Assembly: GCA_003254885.1 (NCBI GenBank)
Contig: QANT01005282.1
Location: 16,195 to 80,194 of the forward strand
From: Purshia tridentata
Lineage: Eukaryota; Streptophyta; Magnoliopsida; Rosales; Rosaceae
DNA length: 64,000 bases
Reading direction: 5' to 3'
Below are positions 1 through 12,071 of the stretch, one piece after another. The number at the start of each line of letters is the position of its first letter. Position 1 is the stretch's first letter. The notes under the pieces were generated by a model. The model searched no databases, was not told the origin of the DNA, and saw only the letters and a list, made by a program, of their open reading frames with translations. The translations under genes and the position numbers were made by a program.

Positions 1-56
1 AATTCAATGTCACTGAGCTACAGATTTACAAGTTAAGCAAGCAAATAAATACATAC

Positions 57-813
57 CGAATGATGGGTCCGGTGTAGCCAAAGCTGTGCCTGGCAACCAA
101 GCTGAGTCCGGACGACTTGAAATCGGTCGAGTTGTAGACCGAGTCCTCGAGTATGACAAACTCCAGCGCCGACATAAACGGGTCGGAGTCCGTGTACGTA
201 TTCGACCCGACGCAGACGCTCATGACCTTATTTTGGGCGAGAAAAACGCCCTCGTAATAAGACGACATGCCGTTGGCGTAGTCCTCCGTGGTGTTGACGA
301 CGGCCCAGAGCGTGCCGTCCACAATCTGGTCGAAGACCGGCGGCAAGTCCCCGCCGGAATTGACTCCGCCGTAGTAGTAGGTGGTGCGGACCATGTACTT
401 GGCGTTGCGGTAGACGTTGACGGTGTAGCAGAACTTGTGGTGGGGTTCGTTGGGGAACGATCGGACGGTGGAGAGGGTGGGGTCGAGGAGTGTGGTGGTT
501 AGGTTTCTGGGGGTCCCACCGGAGATGAAGTCCGCGTCGGGGAGCCATTCGCGGCCGTCGATTAAGGCTTTGGAGGCGGCGCCGCAGTTGATCAAAATTC
601 CTGAAAATTGAGATGGGTTTTAGAGGAAGTGAGCTTTAAATTACAACTAGCTATTGGTATACTGGTATTTCTGGAGGTTCCAAGTTCGAATCCTCCTCAA
701 GAAAAACGAAAGCGAGAATCGAAAGTGGGAAATGCATGCTTACCTTTGGGGAGGGAAAGAGAGAGGGGGAGGAGGGAAAGGAGGTGGAAGAAGAAGAGGG
801 AGATGGTGGTCAT
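57..813 (-). CDS. Malectin-like domain protein (LRR/receptor type), 5' exons, partial
   Basis: Two exons are visible on the minus strand: 813-744 and 600-57. Exon 1 encodes a short Met plus a hydrophobic Leu/Phe-rich signal peptide (MTTISLFFFHLLSLL...) and ends at a GTAAGC donor. Exon 2 begins after TTTCAG and runs in frame as GILINCGAAS, then about 180 residues to a GTATGT donor at 56-55, so the gene continues to the left of base 1. Exon 2 has the malectin-like (di-glucose-binding) signature: INCG near the start, a W-LPD-DFIS block, TVRSFP, YMVRTTYYYGG, PPVFDQIVDGT and the late NSTDF and ARHSFGY blocks. This is known from plant secreted or membrane malectin/LRR proteins (the At1g25570/At3g05990 type is closest from memory). 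LRR and any kinase or transmembrane part would lie outside the window. The 5' leader (about 820-960) is a long pyrimidine-rich tract on the coding strand. Family confidence is high; the exact orthologue is not settled. Confidence 0.85.
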
Positions 814-2655
814 TTTTTCTGGTCTGAGAAGGTGAGAAGAAAGAAGAGAGGTGTGGATAGAGAAGAGAATGAGAGGGTTAGGTGGGGTGAGGTGAGTGAG
901 TTGTGCAAGGAAGGAATAGGGGGACACAGTAGGAGGTGGAGTTGGGGAAGAGGAAAGGTATTGTGGTTGGTTGGTTGACGCGGGAAAACCAGGGCTGGGT
1001 CAGAGCGCGGTTGTTAATTTTCAACTTTTAACTCTCTCACTCGTTTTTGGTGAAGTTGGTTGATACTTGATAGGCCCATTTTGTTGTGGTCAATCAAGAT
1101 TTTATTACCCCACCAGAAAGCTAAGGACAAACTGACAAAGCTACGAAAAAATTAAAAAAAAAAACAAAGAAAAAACTGCAGCAACAAATAAAGTTAGCCA
1201 GTAAGAACCAGACAACTCAGAACAACGGCCAGCAGGAGCCACAAAAAGCCCCAAAGTCCAAACCACTAAATAAGTCAACCAACCAAAACCGGCGGGGGTC
1301 TCCAATTGATCCACACCATGGAAGAGGATCGGAAAAAAACATAAGTTGGGTTTCATGGTATCATCCAATCGACTTATGATGCACATAAATTGTCCCAACT
1401 TTTACAATCAATTCAATTTAAAGATCCTAGTGAGCATTTTTTTTTCCTTCAAAGCTGGGAAAAACGTATTTGTCTCGAGCGACGAGCGACTCGCGAGTCT
1501 TGCATGTCTCAAGCAAGCATCTCAAAGGCAAGTCTTTGGTGTCTTGCACGTTCTCAAGCGTTTCGCGTGTCTCATGCATCTCTCACGAAGGTGAAGTGGA
1601 GGGAAGTGACCGCATAGGTCAGCTTTGTAGGGAGGTTTTTTTTTTTTTGGTTATGGGTTCATAGAACCATCTTACATAAGATTGCTAAAGTGATAGAGTA
1701 AGCCCAAAGGCAGTTTGATAATACTGGAAGTGGGCCCAAAATATAATTGCGTTCGTACATGATAACCAAAAAGAATACTCCCTATCTATATATTTTTGTA
1801 CCAAGGCACTCTAAATATTTTTACTGGTAAATTGTTAATCATCATAGGATTCTCTATTCTAATTATCTAATCCCATGGTTGGATCTACAGCTGTTAATTT
1901 CTCGGACAATGACCGACGATGTGTAACTCATTTATTGTCTTGGTGCTGAGCCTGCCAACCCAAAGTCCAAATCAGTGGGCTCAGCTCACTGTCTCCAATC
2001 ATATTCGCGAAATGTTGCGCATGTGACAATCACCATTCAGCATTCGTGTTAAATCACGTCCTCCTCAAACTCATTCACATGCATGATGCATGATGCGTGA
2101 TGATCATGATGATAGCCCGTCGTTTGGTTGGTCGGGTTGGCAATGACCCAATCCTAAATGAGACCTAAGGCAGAAGTTATGAATTTAGTCATTTTATTTA
2201 ATACGTTAATATATTATTTGGGTTAATATGTCGTCCTAAACTTATTAATTTTTAGAAATTTATTTAAATTTCACTTAAATGTTGAAATGAAAAGTTACTA
2301 ATGAAACAAAGAAAATATAATAAAAAATAGATAGAAATTGCAAAAAGAGAAATGAGATGAAGTCATTATTTAAAGACTAGAAGGCGAGATAATAAACATA
2401 GACCTATTTTTGGATCCCTATAGTCCGGCCTACTCAGGTCAACCCAAATCAACAACTCAGTGTCGGCGTCGCTTTGCAATTTACAATATGTAAGCACGAC
2501 CATACTCTACTGTATGGTAGACCCCAAAGGCTTCGCATGCAGTCCGTCTTATTGGGACCACCATTGACACACAGCATGCGCCCGTTAGCTAATTTCATCG
2601 CCTCCTGTACTTTATCCGAGCGGGAGCGCACGTTAGTCAATCATTAATAATTACT
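814..2655. other. Intergenic region between divergent malectin-like and ARIA-like genes
   Basis: No credible gene is seen. The first 150 bases are the purine-rich (plus strand) leader/promoter side of the malectin-like gene. Bases 2081-2116 hold a short imperfect array of CATGATG-like words. Open frames here are short, lack homology I recognise and are interrupted. The interval probably holds the promoters of two divergently transcribed genes. Confidence 0.6.
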
Positions 2656-2727
2656 AATTAAATTAAATAAATTAAATAAATTAAATAAATTAAATAAATT
2701 AAATAAATTAAATTAAATAAATTAAAT
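2656..2727. repeat. AT-rich microsatellite, 9-bp unit AAATTAAAT
   Basis: About seven to eight near-perfect copies of a 9-base unit (AAATTAAAT/ATTAAATAA), followed by degenerate AT sequence. It sits about 20 bases before a TATA-like box and about 300 bases before the ARIA-like start codon, so its length could vary between alleles close to the promoter. Confidence 0.85.
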
Positions 2728-2742
2728 CAAATTAATTTTAAT

Positions 2743-2755
2743 AAATATAAATACA
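2743..2755 (+). promoter_or_regulatory. Putative TATA box for the ARIA-like gene
   Basis: AAATATAAATAC lies about 260 bases upstream of the ATG, in a suitable place for a transcription start near 2775-2785. The following leader contains an A/G-rich stretch (2817-2872) and a CT-rich stretch (about 2910-2945), both common in plant 5' leaders. The assignment rests on sequence match and position only. Confidence 0.45.
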
Positions 2756-2909
2756 TAAATGCAGATTTTCAGAACCGGAAATCATGTGGCTGGTTGAAAC
2801 CCGACACATTCCACCGGAAAAGAAAAGAAAAGAAAGTAAAAAGAACAAAAAAAGAAAGAAAAAGAAAAAGCTTTTACTTATATTTTTTAATTCCGAAATT
2901 ACCCTCCGA

Positions 2910-2945
2910 TCCCCCTCTCTCTCTCTCTCGTGTTCTCTCACTCCA
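2910..2945 (+). repeat. CT-rich microsatellite in the 5' leader
   Basis: A (CT)n run of about nine dinucleotides in a C/T-rich tract, about 70-100 bases before the ARIA-like ATG. CT-rich leaders are frequent in plant genes; no specific function is claimed. Confidence 0.7.
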
Positions 2946-3011
2946 CCTATTCAAATCCAAAAATTTCATTTCGGATCAGCTTCTTCTTCTCTTAGCTTTT
3001 CGTTTTCGTTG

Positions 3012-6000
3012 ATGGAGCTGCCGAGGCGCCAAGATCAGAGCCACCCGGAGAGGAAGGGCCAGAAGCGAAAGCTGGAGGAGGAAATAGAAGACGAGCGAGA
3101 GATCTCGGCGGCGCAGTCCGGCGACGCCAGAAAGGCGCTGCTGACCGAGGTGAGCGAACAGGTTCACATCCTCAACTCCGCCTTCTCTTGGAGCGAGCCC
3201 GATCGTGCCGCAGCTAAGCGCGCCACGCACGTCCTCGCCGAGCTCGCCAAGAACGGTTAGTTCGAAAATTCCCAAAGCGCCCTTCGATCTCGTCCTAATT
3301 TAAGTTTTTCGAATTTTCTATCAGTTCTGGAACTTTCTCTAGGGTTTTACTCTTTGTATGTTGTTCGGAATTAACGATTTTGTGTGCGTTGGGGCAGAGG
3401 AGGTGGTGAACGTGATCGTTGAAGGTGGTGCAGTTCCGGCTTTGGTGAAGCATCTTCAAGCGCCGCCGTATAGCGAGGCTGATCGAAGTTCGAAGCCGTT
3501 CGAACACGAGGTCGAGAAGGGGAGTGCCTTTGCACTAGGCCTTCTGGCCGTTAAGGTCAGTAGACTCTCACTGTGTTTAAAATTTTCAACTTGTCAGCTG
3601 CGGTGCTCGTATAATTGAGCTTGTAAATTTACTCACAGAGTTTCACGGATTGTGATTAGTGTTAGTTGGATACTAACTGGAATCGATAAAATTATACTAT
3701 GCTAGAAGTTCATATTTCAAATATCTGGAGAATTCTACAATTTGTATAAATGGGCATGGGAACGTCAGTATGAGGCCTATTTAATAGCATGCATTTTTTA
3801 CTTTTAGTAATAGTTGTTTTTGTTCTGTTTGGCTGTGGTATCTGTAAGGTTTACTATGATTAGCTTTGTTTGGTAGTACTTTTCGATATGTTAGAGTAGT
3901 AAGTGGCTGTGGAATGGTTGTGTGAGAGTGCGTGACCTCTGCCATGATGTGTCTTCTTTTACGTGTACCAATATACCTTATGTCCAACTTCTCAAATCCC
4001 TTCTATATGTCTGGATGCTTTTGATTCTTGGTCTAGCCGGTCTATCCTTCACCCCTTCTTCTTATGAAGTTGCATGACTATTTGTGCCACAGGCACTCAT
4101 GGGATAGGATATACTTTTACAATCACATTAAATCTGCATGTAATTGCTAAACCTTTTTTTTCCTTGCTGTCTTATGTGTCAACAGCCAGAGCATCAACAA
4201 CTCATTGTTGACACTGGTGCATTATCTCATCTTGTGGATCTATTAAAGAGGCACAAGGATAGTGTCTTATCTCGGGCTTTGTATAGCGTTATTCGTAGAG
4301 CTGCAGATGCCATCACCAACCTTGCTCATGAGAACAGCAGCATTAAAACCCGTGTCAGGTTTGATTGGCTCTCTTGTACCCTATTTCTAAATTTGACATT
4401 ACCAACAAGATATTCTAATGGTCATCATGGCTGCATATACAGGATAGAAGGTGGTATTCCACCTCTAGTTGAGTTGCTTGAATTTGCTGATACGAAGGTG
4501 CAAAGAGCAGCTGCTGGAGCACTACGAACCCTGGCATTTAAAAATGATGAGAATAAGAATCAGGTAATAGAACTTTCTTGTCAAGTTATTTATTACTAAA
4601 GTTGCTTTTAACATGAAACAAATTGTGTTCATTTTGTGATTTTGCAGATTGTCGAATGCAATGCTCTTCCTACCCTCATTCTAATGCTTCGTTCTGAGGA
4701 TGCTGCGATACATTACGAAGCGGTAGGATCTTTCAGACTACAATGTATATAATGAGCTATTGGACTTAATACTGTCTAGAATTGGGTTTTTGCACTTCAT
4801 GTTGCTGCAGCATCAGATGATTTTTAATGGATTTCAGGTTGGTGTAATTGGAAATCTGGTACACTCATCGCCAAACATAAAGAAAGAAGTTCTTCTTGCA
4901 GGAGCTTTACAACCTGTTATTGGATTGCTAAGGTGTTCCCCAAACTCCCATTACTGTCATGCCACTTGATGTAACTATATTGCTGTTAATTTTTGCCCAC
5001 CATGAGTTATAATGTCAATAAGTTTCTCAAGTCTTAATATTGAACACAGTTCCTGCTGCTCTGAGAGCCAAAGAGAGGCAGCTTTATTGCTTGGACAATT
5101 TGCTGCAACCGATTCAGATTGCAAGGTGGTTTAGATGTAACTTTTTTCTTTCTTTATTTTCCATCAACAATTTCACCCCTTGTGCTTGGACCCAGAAATG
5201 TTTCTATGACCTTGCAGTTTTTTTTCTACCCTTATTTATTTTATTTTATTTTTTTATGTTGACTAGTTGTGCTAGATACTTTCCTTCACGTTCTCAATTT
5301 TCTGTGTGATGCATCAATTTTTTTTTTAGATCTTTCAATTTTTCCATTACCCTCCTACTGAAATAGTAAGGTTTCTGTAGGTTCACATTGTACAGAGGGG
5401 GGCTGTCCGACCTTTGATTGAGATGCTTCAATCCCCAGATGTACAACTGAGGGAGATGTCAGCTTTTGCATTGGGGAGATTGGCACAGGTTAATATTTCT
5501 TAATATTTTGTTTTGTTTAAATCACAGGTCTTGGCCAATATTGAAAAATTTAGTGTGGGGCCAGTGTCTTCATGCCATTGGATGGGTTCTATCTGCCAAG
5601 GCTGACTTTTGACTTTCTGCTAAGAATTTAAATAACCATAGATGGACTCATTCCATTTTCTTCTAGAAATGAAGATGAATTTATGGGCCATTTTTCAGTA
5701 CATTTGAGCAGAAGTTCTAAAATATAGATCTTGAAGAATTTCTTTCAATCACTTATACTGTCTTCAGGTTCCTGATAATACAATCCAATGCATTAATCAT
5801 GATTTATTATTTAAATATCCCTTTTATGTCTTTTCACATGCTACTTTATTTCGTAATAATTGCTTCAACTATTTGCAAATTCAGGATGCACACAACCAAG
5901 CTGGTATTGCTCATAATGGTGGTTTATTGCCATTGCTGAAGCTTCTTGATTCAAAAAATGGGTCTCTGCAACATAATGCTGCTTTTACTCTTTATGGCCT

Positions 6001-8891
6001 TGCAGATAATGAGGTATGTTATAAGTAATGAACTGTCATGAACTTGTGGGATGAATGCTATAAATTGGGTCAACTTTTAACACCATTTTAATGTGATGTT
6101 ATTTTGTTTATTCATTTTCTCCGCTAGGATAATGTGTCCGATTTTATTAGGGTTGGAGGTGTTCAGAAGCTACAGGATGGAGAATTTATTTTTCAAGTAT
6201 ATCTCTCTCTCTCTCTCTCTCTCTGTGTATAAAAGTTGGCTGTTATAATATTTTTGGTTTTTTTAACTAGAGTATGTTTCTAAATGTTATAGTTTAATGA
6301 CATGATTCTTTATTTATCTTAGTAACTATAAGAGATGTTTTTAAGTTTTTACCTTCTTTTTATCCCTCTCTGTGCTACATATCACAACTAGTAACCTACA
6401 AGAATTGAAAACGTATTTTCAGGCGACAAAGGATTGTGTGACCAAAACTTTGAAAAGATTAGAGGAGAAGATTCATGGACGGGTGAGCAATTTCATGCTT
6501 ATTACTCTTAAATTTTTCATATCTACTTGTTGGTATGACATAATGTTTTTTTGAATTTTATGCTAAAAGTCTATGAAATTGTAATTTCTTAATTTTCTTA
6601 ATGTAGGTTTTGTCCCATTTGTTATATTTGATGCGTGTGGCGGAGAGGATTGTTCAAAGACGAGTTGCTTTGGCTTTTGCTCATCTTTGTTCCCCAGATG
6701 ATCTGAGGACAATATTCATTGATAACAATGGCATGTCATATTTTCTGTATCTCCATATATTTTTTTCATGTTGTTCTTTTGCATAGAAACTTATATTCTT
6801 TATTATATTTATGCTGGTTTGGAGTTGGCTGATATATATAGCATATTGTTTAGCAGGTTTGGAGTTGCTTCTTGCGCTTCTTGGTTCTAATAGCCATAAA
6901 CAGCAACTTGATGGTGCTATGGCTCTGTATAAGTTGGCCAATAAAGCCATGACTCTTTCTCCTGTGGATGCAGCTCCCCCATCTCCAACACCACAGGTTG
7001 GGGTGCTTTCCAATAGTGGCTGGGTTTTTCATGCTTTTGGCATATATATTGAATTCTTATGTTTTTGGACATGATACAAGGGGTCAGCTTGGTGGCAGAA
7101 TACATATATTGTTGCTCCAAACCATTCGAGTTGTTAGTTTTCATTTTCTTTTTTTGTTTCTTTTGTAGATTCATAGTTTGGTAGGGAAGATATCAAATAC
7201 TCAAGAAAAAGTTGTCATCCAAATCCACCCTTTAAATCCATAACAATAAGTATAAAAATATAAGCAGTTAAATCCAAATCCTTCATTTCAATCCACATAT
7301 CCAAATGCTATCTAAATAAATTCTCGCAAAAGAACCAAATTCAGAATGCCCCTTCTGTGGTTGCTTGCCTGAATTTAAAATTGCTGTTATCTTAAGCATT
7401 AAGCATGTATTTAGTATGAATTGCCTATGATTGTGGATAAATCTTCCTGCAGGTCTATCTGGGGGAGCAATATGTAAACAACCCTACACTGTCCGATGTT
7501 ACATTTTTAGTCGAAGGTATAAATCTGTTATTTTTGTTCAAGTTATTCCTACTTATGTTATACTAGTTATCACAGGGGACCATTAGTGTGTTTGCATTTT
7601 TTAGCATAAAGGACCTAAATGTTTGATTGCTTCACTCACCAACTGCAGGTCGGCGGTTCTATGCTCACAGAATCTGCCTTCTTGCTTCTTCAGATGCGTT
7701 TCGTGCTATGTTCGATGGTGGTTACCGGGTGAGTGTCTGCATGTACCTTCCTTCCAATTAACACTAAAGTGCACATTACAGAGTAGAAAGGATGTCTTGA
7801 TGTTCAATAGTATGCATATCTTTATAATTTCCAGTTAACATGTTACAGGAGAAGGATGCTAGGGACATAGAGATACCAAATATTAGATGGGAGGTTTTCG
7901 AGTTGATGATGAGGTAAAGACAAAGTGAAGTGTGTGTTTTCTTGTTATGCAAAAGCTGTCTGGTGAGCTTTGATGATTCAGAGACTTTGACTATGAACAG
8001 ATTTATATACACTGGATCGGTAGACATTACTTTGGATATTGCTCAAGATCTCCTCAGAGCTGCAGATCAGTATCTTTTGGAGGGACTCAAGCGGCTTTGT
8101 GAGTATACAATAGCACAGGTGAGCTAGAACTCTCTCTCTCTCCCTCTCTCTCTCTCTGTGCATGTCCTGCCTCTGAATAAAAAAAGAGGGCTGCCTAATT
8201 ACTATTTTATTTGTTGACTTAGGATATTTCATTGGAGAATGTTTCGAACATGTATGAACTTTCAGAAGCCTTCCATGCAATGTCATTAAGGCACACATGC
8301 ATTCTATTTATTTTGGAGCAGTTTGAGAAATTGAGTGCTAGACCGGGGTATGTGCTTCTCCAACCTTTCTTTCTTATTCAAATAATCTTCCTATGCAGAT
8401 TAAACTGAATTTTCTTTTTGCCTTGCAAAAATGCTGGAAAGTTTGCAATGTCTTGGGTGTTGCACTGAGTAGTTAACAGAAAATATGAGTTTTTGATGTT
8501 GGCTAGCTTTCTTACTTAGTATTTATGCAATATCATTGTTCCATTGTATGCTCGGCATTGGTTTAAATTATCTGAAGTTCAGATTACCAAATATCACTTG
8601 TAAGTTTGCTATACTCATATAGTCAGTATATTCTATCAGTGAATAGGTTGAAAAAGATCTTTTATGTATTGTCGTCACATGAGTTCTCGGGTCTAGTCCT
8701 GTTTGGCTTAGCGGAAAATGGGTATCGGTCTTCTTTTCTTTTTTTAGTGAAGAGATTTGCTTTCCTTTTCATCTACTGAAATTCTTTCTATATGCAGGCA
8801 CTCTCATCTGATCGTGCGTATATTACCCGAGATCTGCACTTACTTTACTAAAGCACTTACAAAGCCTAACCCACATAACTTGCGGCTATAA
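3012..8891 (+). CDS. ARIA: ARIA-like protein: armadillo repeats plus BTB/POZ domain, 19 exons, complete
   Basis: The exons I place are 3012-3255, 3398-3555, 4186-4358, 4443-4563, 4648-4722, 4838-4932, 5050-5125, 5381-5488, 5885-6013, 6128-6196, 6423-6482, 6607-6730, 6857-6996, 7453-7516, 7649-7728, 7849-7913, 8001-8118, 8223-8347 and 8798-8891. They join in frame to 2118 bases (705 residues plus TAA), close to the ~710 residues of Arabidopsis ARIA. The N-terminus has a basic NLS-like stretch (RKGQKRK, residues 14-20). Armadillo repeats fill about residues 85-430 (VEGGAVPALVKHL, IEGGIPPLVELLE, VQRGAVRPLIEMLQS). A BTB/POZ domain spans about 525-633 (SDVTFLVEGRRFYAHRICL, DQYLLEGLKRLCEY), followed by a BACK-like tail. 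Known relatives (ARIA, ABAP1) bind transcription factors such as ABF2 in the nucleus and act in ABA signalling or cell-cycle control; that role is inferred here. All introns are GT-AG except the one after exon 12, which is GC-AG. An upstream in-frame ATG at 2784 is judged to be leader. Confidence 0.95.
6202..6224 (+). repeat. CT microsatellite in intron 10 of the ARIA-like gene
   Basis: A (CT)n run of about 11-12 units starting a few bases after the exon 10 donor, so it is intronic. Confidence 0.85.
8131..8157 (+). repeat. CT microsatellite in intron 17 of the ARIA-like gene
   Basis: An imperfect (TC)n run interrupted by one CCC, starting 12 bases after the exon 17 donor. Confidence 0.85.
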
Positions 8892-9807
8892 ATTGCTGCC
8901 TTTTATTCTTGAGTCCTAACCCACCTTAGTATGATGTACAGAAGCCGGTAGTAGATGTTCCTGCTGTTGTTGAGCCAGTGGAAGTTTCTAATTCTTTGAT
9001 TGTAGTTTTACTTATAATCCATTCTGATTCCAGAGTCGTGTTGCGTGTAAACACATCGTTTCATTTGTAACACAATTCTGACATTGCTTGGAATATGACC
9101 TTCACGAACGTTGTCTTTGTATTCCCCCCAAGGTTTTGCTCATTAGTGAAATGGCCTTCAGTAAAAAAAACCATTACGCATAAACCTGTTGGTTGTTTGA
9201 CCTTGTTGCATTTGAAGTTTTCTATTCAAATAGAAAGTGAGGTACATGTAATGAAAGGGAGTAGGTTGTTGGGTAATTGCAAACAATCCTTTTACCTTTT
9301 AAATTTATTATTAAAATTATTTAAAATTATAGGGGTATAATTGACATTTCAGATTGACAGACGGTTTTCTTAAATGGAATTACTTAACTCTGATTCATTT
9401 TTCTGAAAATTTCTTTTTCGACCTCCGTAGTGCATGGTATGATCGTAACACATACGTCACATTTAATAAATAAATAAAAACACAACATTGAAGAAACATT
9501 CCACATTCAAGTAGCATTCTTGCGCTTATTCCTTTCGCATCATGTATCATGCAGGAAATGCTGTTGTGATCCGTGGTTCTCCTTTCCTAGTTCAATTGAA
9601 TGCAAATTAGGTATAACAAACTTTCAGTTTACAGGGGAAGCTAAAATTAAGAAGCCCTACCCTTTTGTCCAATCTAGGTATAACAACCTTTCAAAGAAGT
9701 TAAACATAAACCCTAATGGTTTGCTGATATTTGAAAAGTCATGAAAGCAGAAAGGTGGATAGGAAATTCCAATGGGTCTTAGACTCTTGACTCGTAGAGC
9801 TCTCATA
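8892..9807. other. ARIA-like 3' UTR and intergenic spacer
   Basis: The first ~150-200 bases probably form the 3' untranslated region of the ARIA-like gene. The remainder is AT-rich with only short open frames that I do not recognise. It ends at the promoter of the first carboxylesterase. Confidence 0.55.
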
Positions 9808-9817
9808 CTATAAAAAT
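9808..9817 (+). promoter_or_regulatory. Putative TATA box of carboxylesterase 1
   Basis: CTATAAAAAT about 90 bases upstream of the start codon is a good plant TATA match. A second weaker word, ATTAAATAGG, lies nearer the ATG (about 9859). Evidence is positional only. Confidence 0.6.
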
Positions 9818-9904
9818 AGCACTTCCACTAGGTGCATATGTTGTAGCTAGTTTTGTCTATTAAATAGGGTTGGGCTTCTCCTCCTTTGCTCACACACAAC
9901 AACT

Positions 9905-10888
9905 ATGGGTTCCATTGCCAAGGAGGTGGACAGAGAGCTTCTCCCATTTGTTCGAGCCTACAAGGATGGCTCGGTCGAACGACTAATGGGGTCTGCATAT
10001 GTACCCCCATCACTTGACGACCCAGAAGCAGCAGGAGTGTCCTCAAAAGACATCACCATCTCACAAAATCCTTTGATCTCAGCCAGACTCTATCTCCCTA
10101 AACTTGATGATGATCATGAGTCCAACAAGAAAATCCCCATCTTGGTCTACTACCATGGTGGAGCTTTTTGCATTGAATCTGCCTTCTCTTTCGATCACCA
10201 TCGGTTTCTCAACGGCTTGGTCTCCCAATCCAAAGTTGTTGCTGTGTCAGTGGAGTACAGGATGGCACCTGAGCACTCTCTCCCTGTTGCCTATGAAGAT
10301 TGCTGGGCTGCTCTCCAATGGGTTGCCTCCCATTTTATCGATAATGGCATCGATGAAGAGCCCTGGTTGAGAAATCATGGCAATGTGGAAAAGTTTTTTC
10401 TGGGTGGTGACAGTGCAGGAGCCAACATTGCTCACAACATTGCCATGAGAGTTGGGAAAGAGGGCTTGCCTGGTGGTTTAAAGGTATTGGGACTCTCTAT
10501 TACACACCCTTACTTCTGGGGTTCCAAGCCAATTGATGAATCAGATCCTTGTCAAGAGCCTGAGAAAGATTTGGGGTGTTCGGTTTGGAACTTTGCATAC
10601 CCCTCAGCACCTGGTGGGATTGATAATCCACTGATCAACCCGCTTGCTCCAGAGGCACCAAGCTTGGCAGGACTTGGGTGTTCAAGGCTGTTTGTGAGTG
10701 TTTCTGAGAATGATGGGCTTAAATATAGAGGCATTGGGTACTATGATGCAGTGAAGAAAAGTGGGTGGGAAGGAGAAGCAGAGCTGGTTGTAGTGGAAGG
10801 AGAGGATCATGCTTTTCATATTTTGAAATTTGAGACTCAGAAAGCCAAGGATTTGACCCAAAAATTGGCTGATTTTCTCATCAAGTAG
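9905..10888 (+). CDS. Carboxylesterase 1 (plant CXE, 2-hydroxyisoflavanone dehydratase-like), intact
   Basis: A single uninterrupted 327-residue frame, the usual length and intron-poor structure of class I plant CXEs (alpha/beta-hydrolase fold). The oxyanion-hole motif HGGA is at residues 84-87 and the nucleophile elbow GDSAG at 168-172 (Ser170). An acid residue sits in SENDG (Asp270) and the catalytic His in EDHAFH (His302). The family hydrolyses carboxylic esters; some members act on hormone or defence-related esters, and legume HIDH enzymes are dehydratases. Because Ser is at the nucleophile position where soybean HIDH has Thr, esterase activity is more likely than dehydration. No signal peptide or membrane segment is seen, so it is probably cytosolic. 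It heads a tandem cluster of three copies on the same strand. The substrate cannot be told from sequence. Confidence 0.93.
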   Translation: MGSIAKEVDRELLPFVRAYKDGSVERLMGSAYVPPSLDDPEAAGVSSKDITISQNPLISARLYLPKLDDDHESNKKIPILVYYHGGAFCIESAFSFDHHRFLNGLVSQSKVVAVSVEYRMAPEHSLPVAYEDCWAALQWVASHFIDNGIDEEPWLRNHGNVEKFFLGGDSAGANIAHNIAMRVGKEGLPGGLKVLGLSITHPYFWGSKPIDESDPCQEPEKDLGCSVWNFAYPSAPGGIDNPLINPLAPEAPSLAGLGCSRLFVSVSENDGLKYRGIGYYDAVKKSGWEGEAELVVVEGEDHAFHILKFETQKAKDLTQKLADFLIK

Positions 10889-12071
10889 AAAAATAAAAAG
10901 CCATTAATTCTCTCTGTTCAACATGAGTTTTATGGCTACTGGCCTCATGAGAACTACTCCATGTGTGATTGTAATGTCTTGTATGGTATGATATTGAATA
11001 TTTGGAATATTCAATAGCCAATTCATAGTATAAGCATGATGCCAACGTTAACCCACTGCCATTCTGCAATCTAGCTCAATTAATGTTTAATCAAATTTCT
11101 TTGGTGATGGAACTCATTACCTAGCAGTTGGTGATGCAACACTTGCTTAATTAATGTTTATTCAAATTTGAAAAGTTTCCGGCACCTGTTTTGATATGAA
11201 CTTTTTTGGAACGCAGTGTGGCTTCGTATATTGATATGCCTAGTTGAAAGTTGGTTGAAGTTCCATTACTTTAGCTTTTCGATGGACATTGCATATTTTA
11301 TTTATATCATATTTATTATCTTTAAATTTTATTTATTCAACAATTTTATCTAATAATTATAGATTATATTCGTCCTGGATTTTTCCATTGAGTGCTCTAA
11401 GTGGACTGAAGATTTAAAAAGCTATTTTATTATTGTCAACAAACTTCTTCTTGCTTGATATATATTCAGGTGAAATTGAAGATTTAAAAAAATGATATAT
11501 ATTCAATCAAGCCAATATAAAAAATTCATATATCTTCTTACTTGGTGGCATGGCTAATTCATTATTAATATATGGAAATTAAGATAGTGGTTTGAAGAGT
11601 TTAATGAGATTCACTCCAAGTCTGCAAGTTCCTCCACAATTGGATCTTATTAAGCTGCATGATTTGGACCATGCAAATGCAATTTCATACAAACAAATGA
11701 ATAAATCTAATTTACGTGTGTACAAAATAATTATAATTTTTTTTTCTATTGATATTAAAATAATGACTTGAGAATTGAGATGGTCCGGCCACATTAATTT
11801 AGACTTTAGAGTACATTAGTTTTTTATTTTTTTAGTTTTATGAAAGAGATGGTTATAATTTAGAGATATTTTAACTAACTCCAAAGTTCCAATAACTATA
11901 AAAAGTCAGTTAGAAGGCTAAAAAAAAGGTGAGCAAAAGGAAATTAAGAAACAAAAGTTGGTTGAACCACTTGGGGCTTGTGCAGAAGTAGGAGAATAAA
12001 CATAGTGAACTAGGAGTCTACGATTTCCCTGATATATTCACTATACATGGGGATTGGAGTTGGACGTGAAC
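10889..12071. other. Spacer between CXE1 and the duplicated CXE2/CXE3 unit
   Basis: AT-rich, containing the CXE1 3' UTR and no recognisable gene. I see no repeat structure of note. Confidence 0.5.

Noticed and set aside
86-502. Plus-strand open frame over the malectin-like exon
   Set aside because: Shadow of the real minus-strand exon; Val/Asp/Arg-rich composition typical of antisense reading.
2784-3011. In-frame upstream ATG extending the ARIA-like protein by 76 residues
   Set aside because: The extension is a Lys-rich then Ser/Leu-rich translation of an A/G-rich and CT-rich leader. ARIA proteins start near MELPRRQ-type sequence, and the total length from 3012 already matches the family.
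5040-5309. Open frame around exon 7 of the ARIA-like gene
   Set aside because: It reads the exon in the wrong frame; the correct frame (SSCCSESQREAALLLGQF) joins exons 6 and 8 through good splice sites.
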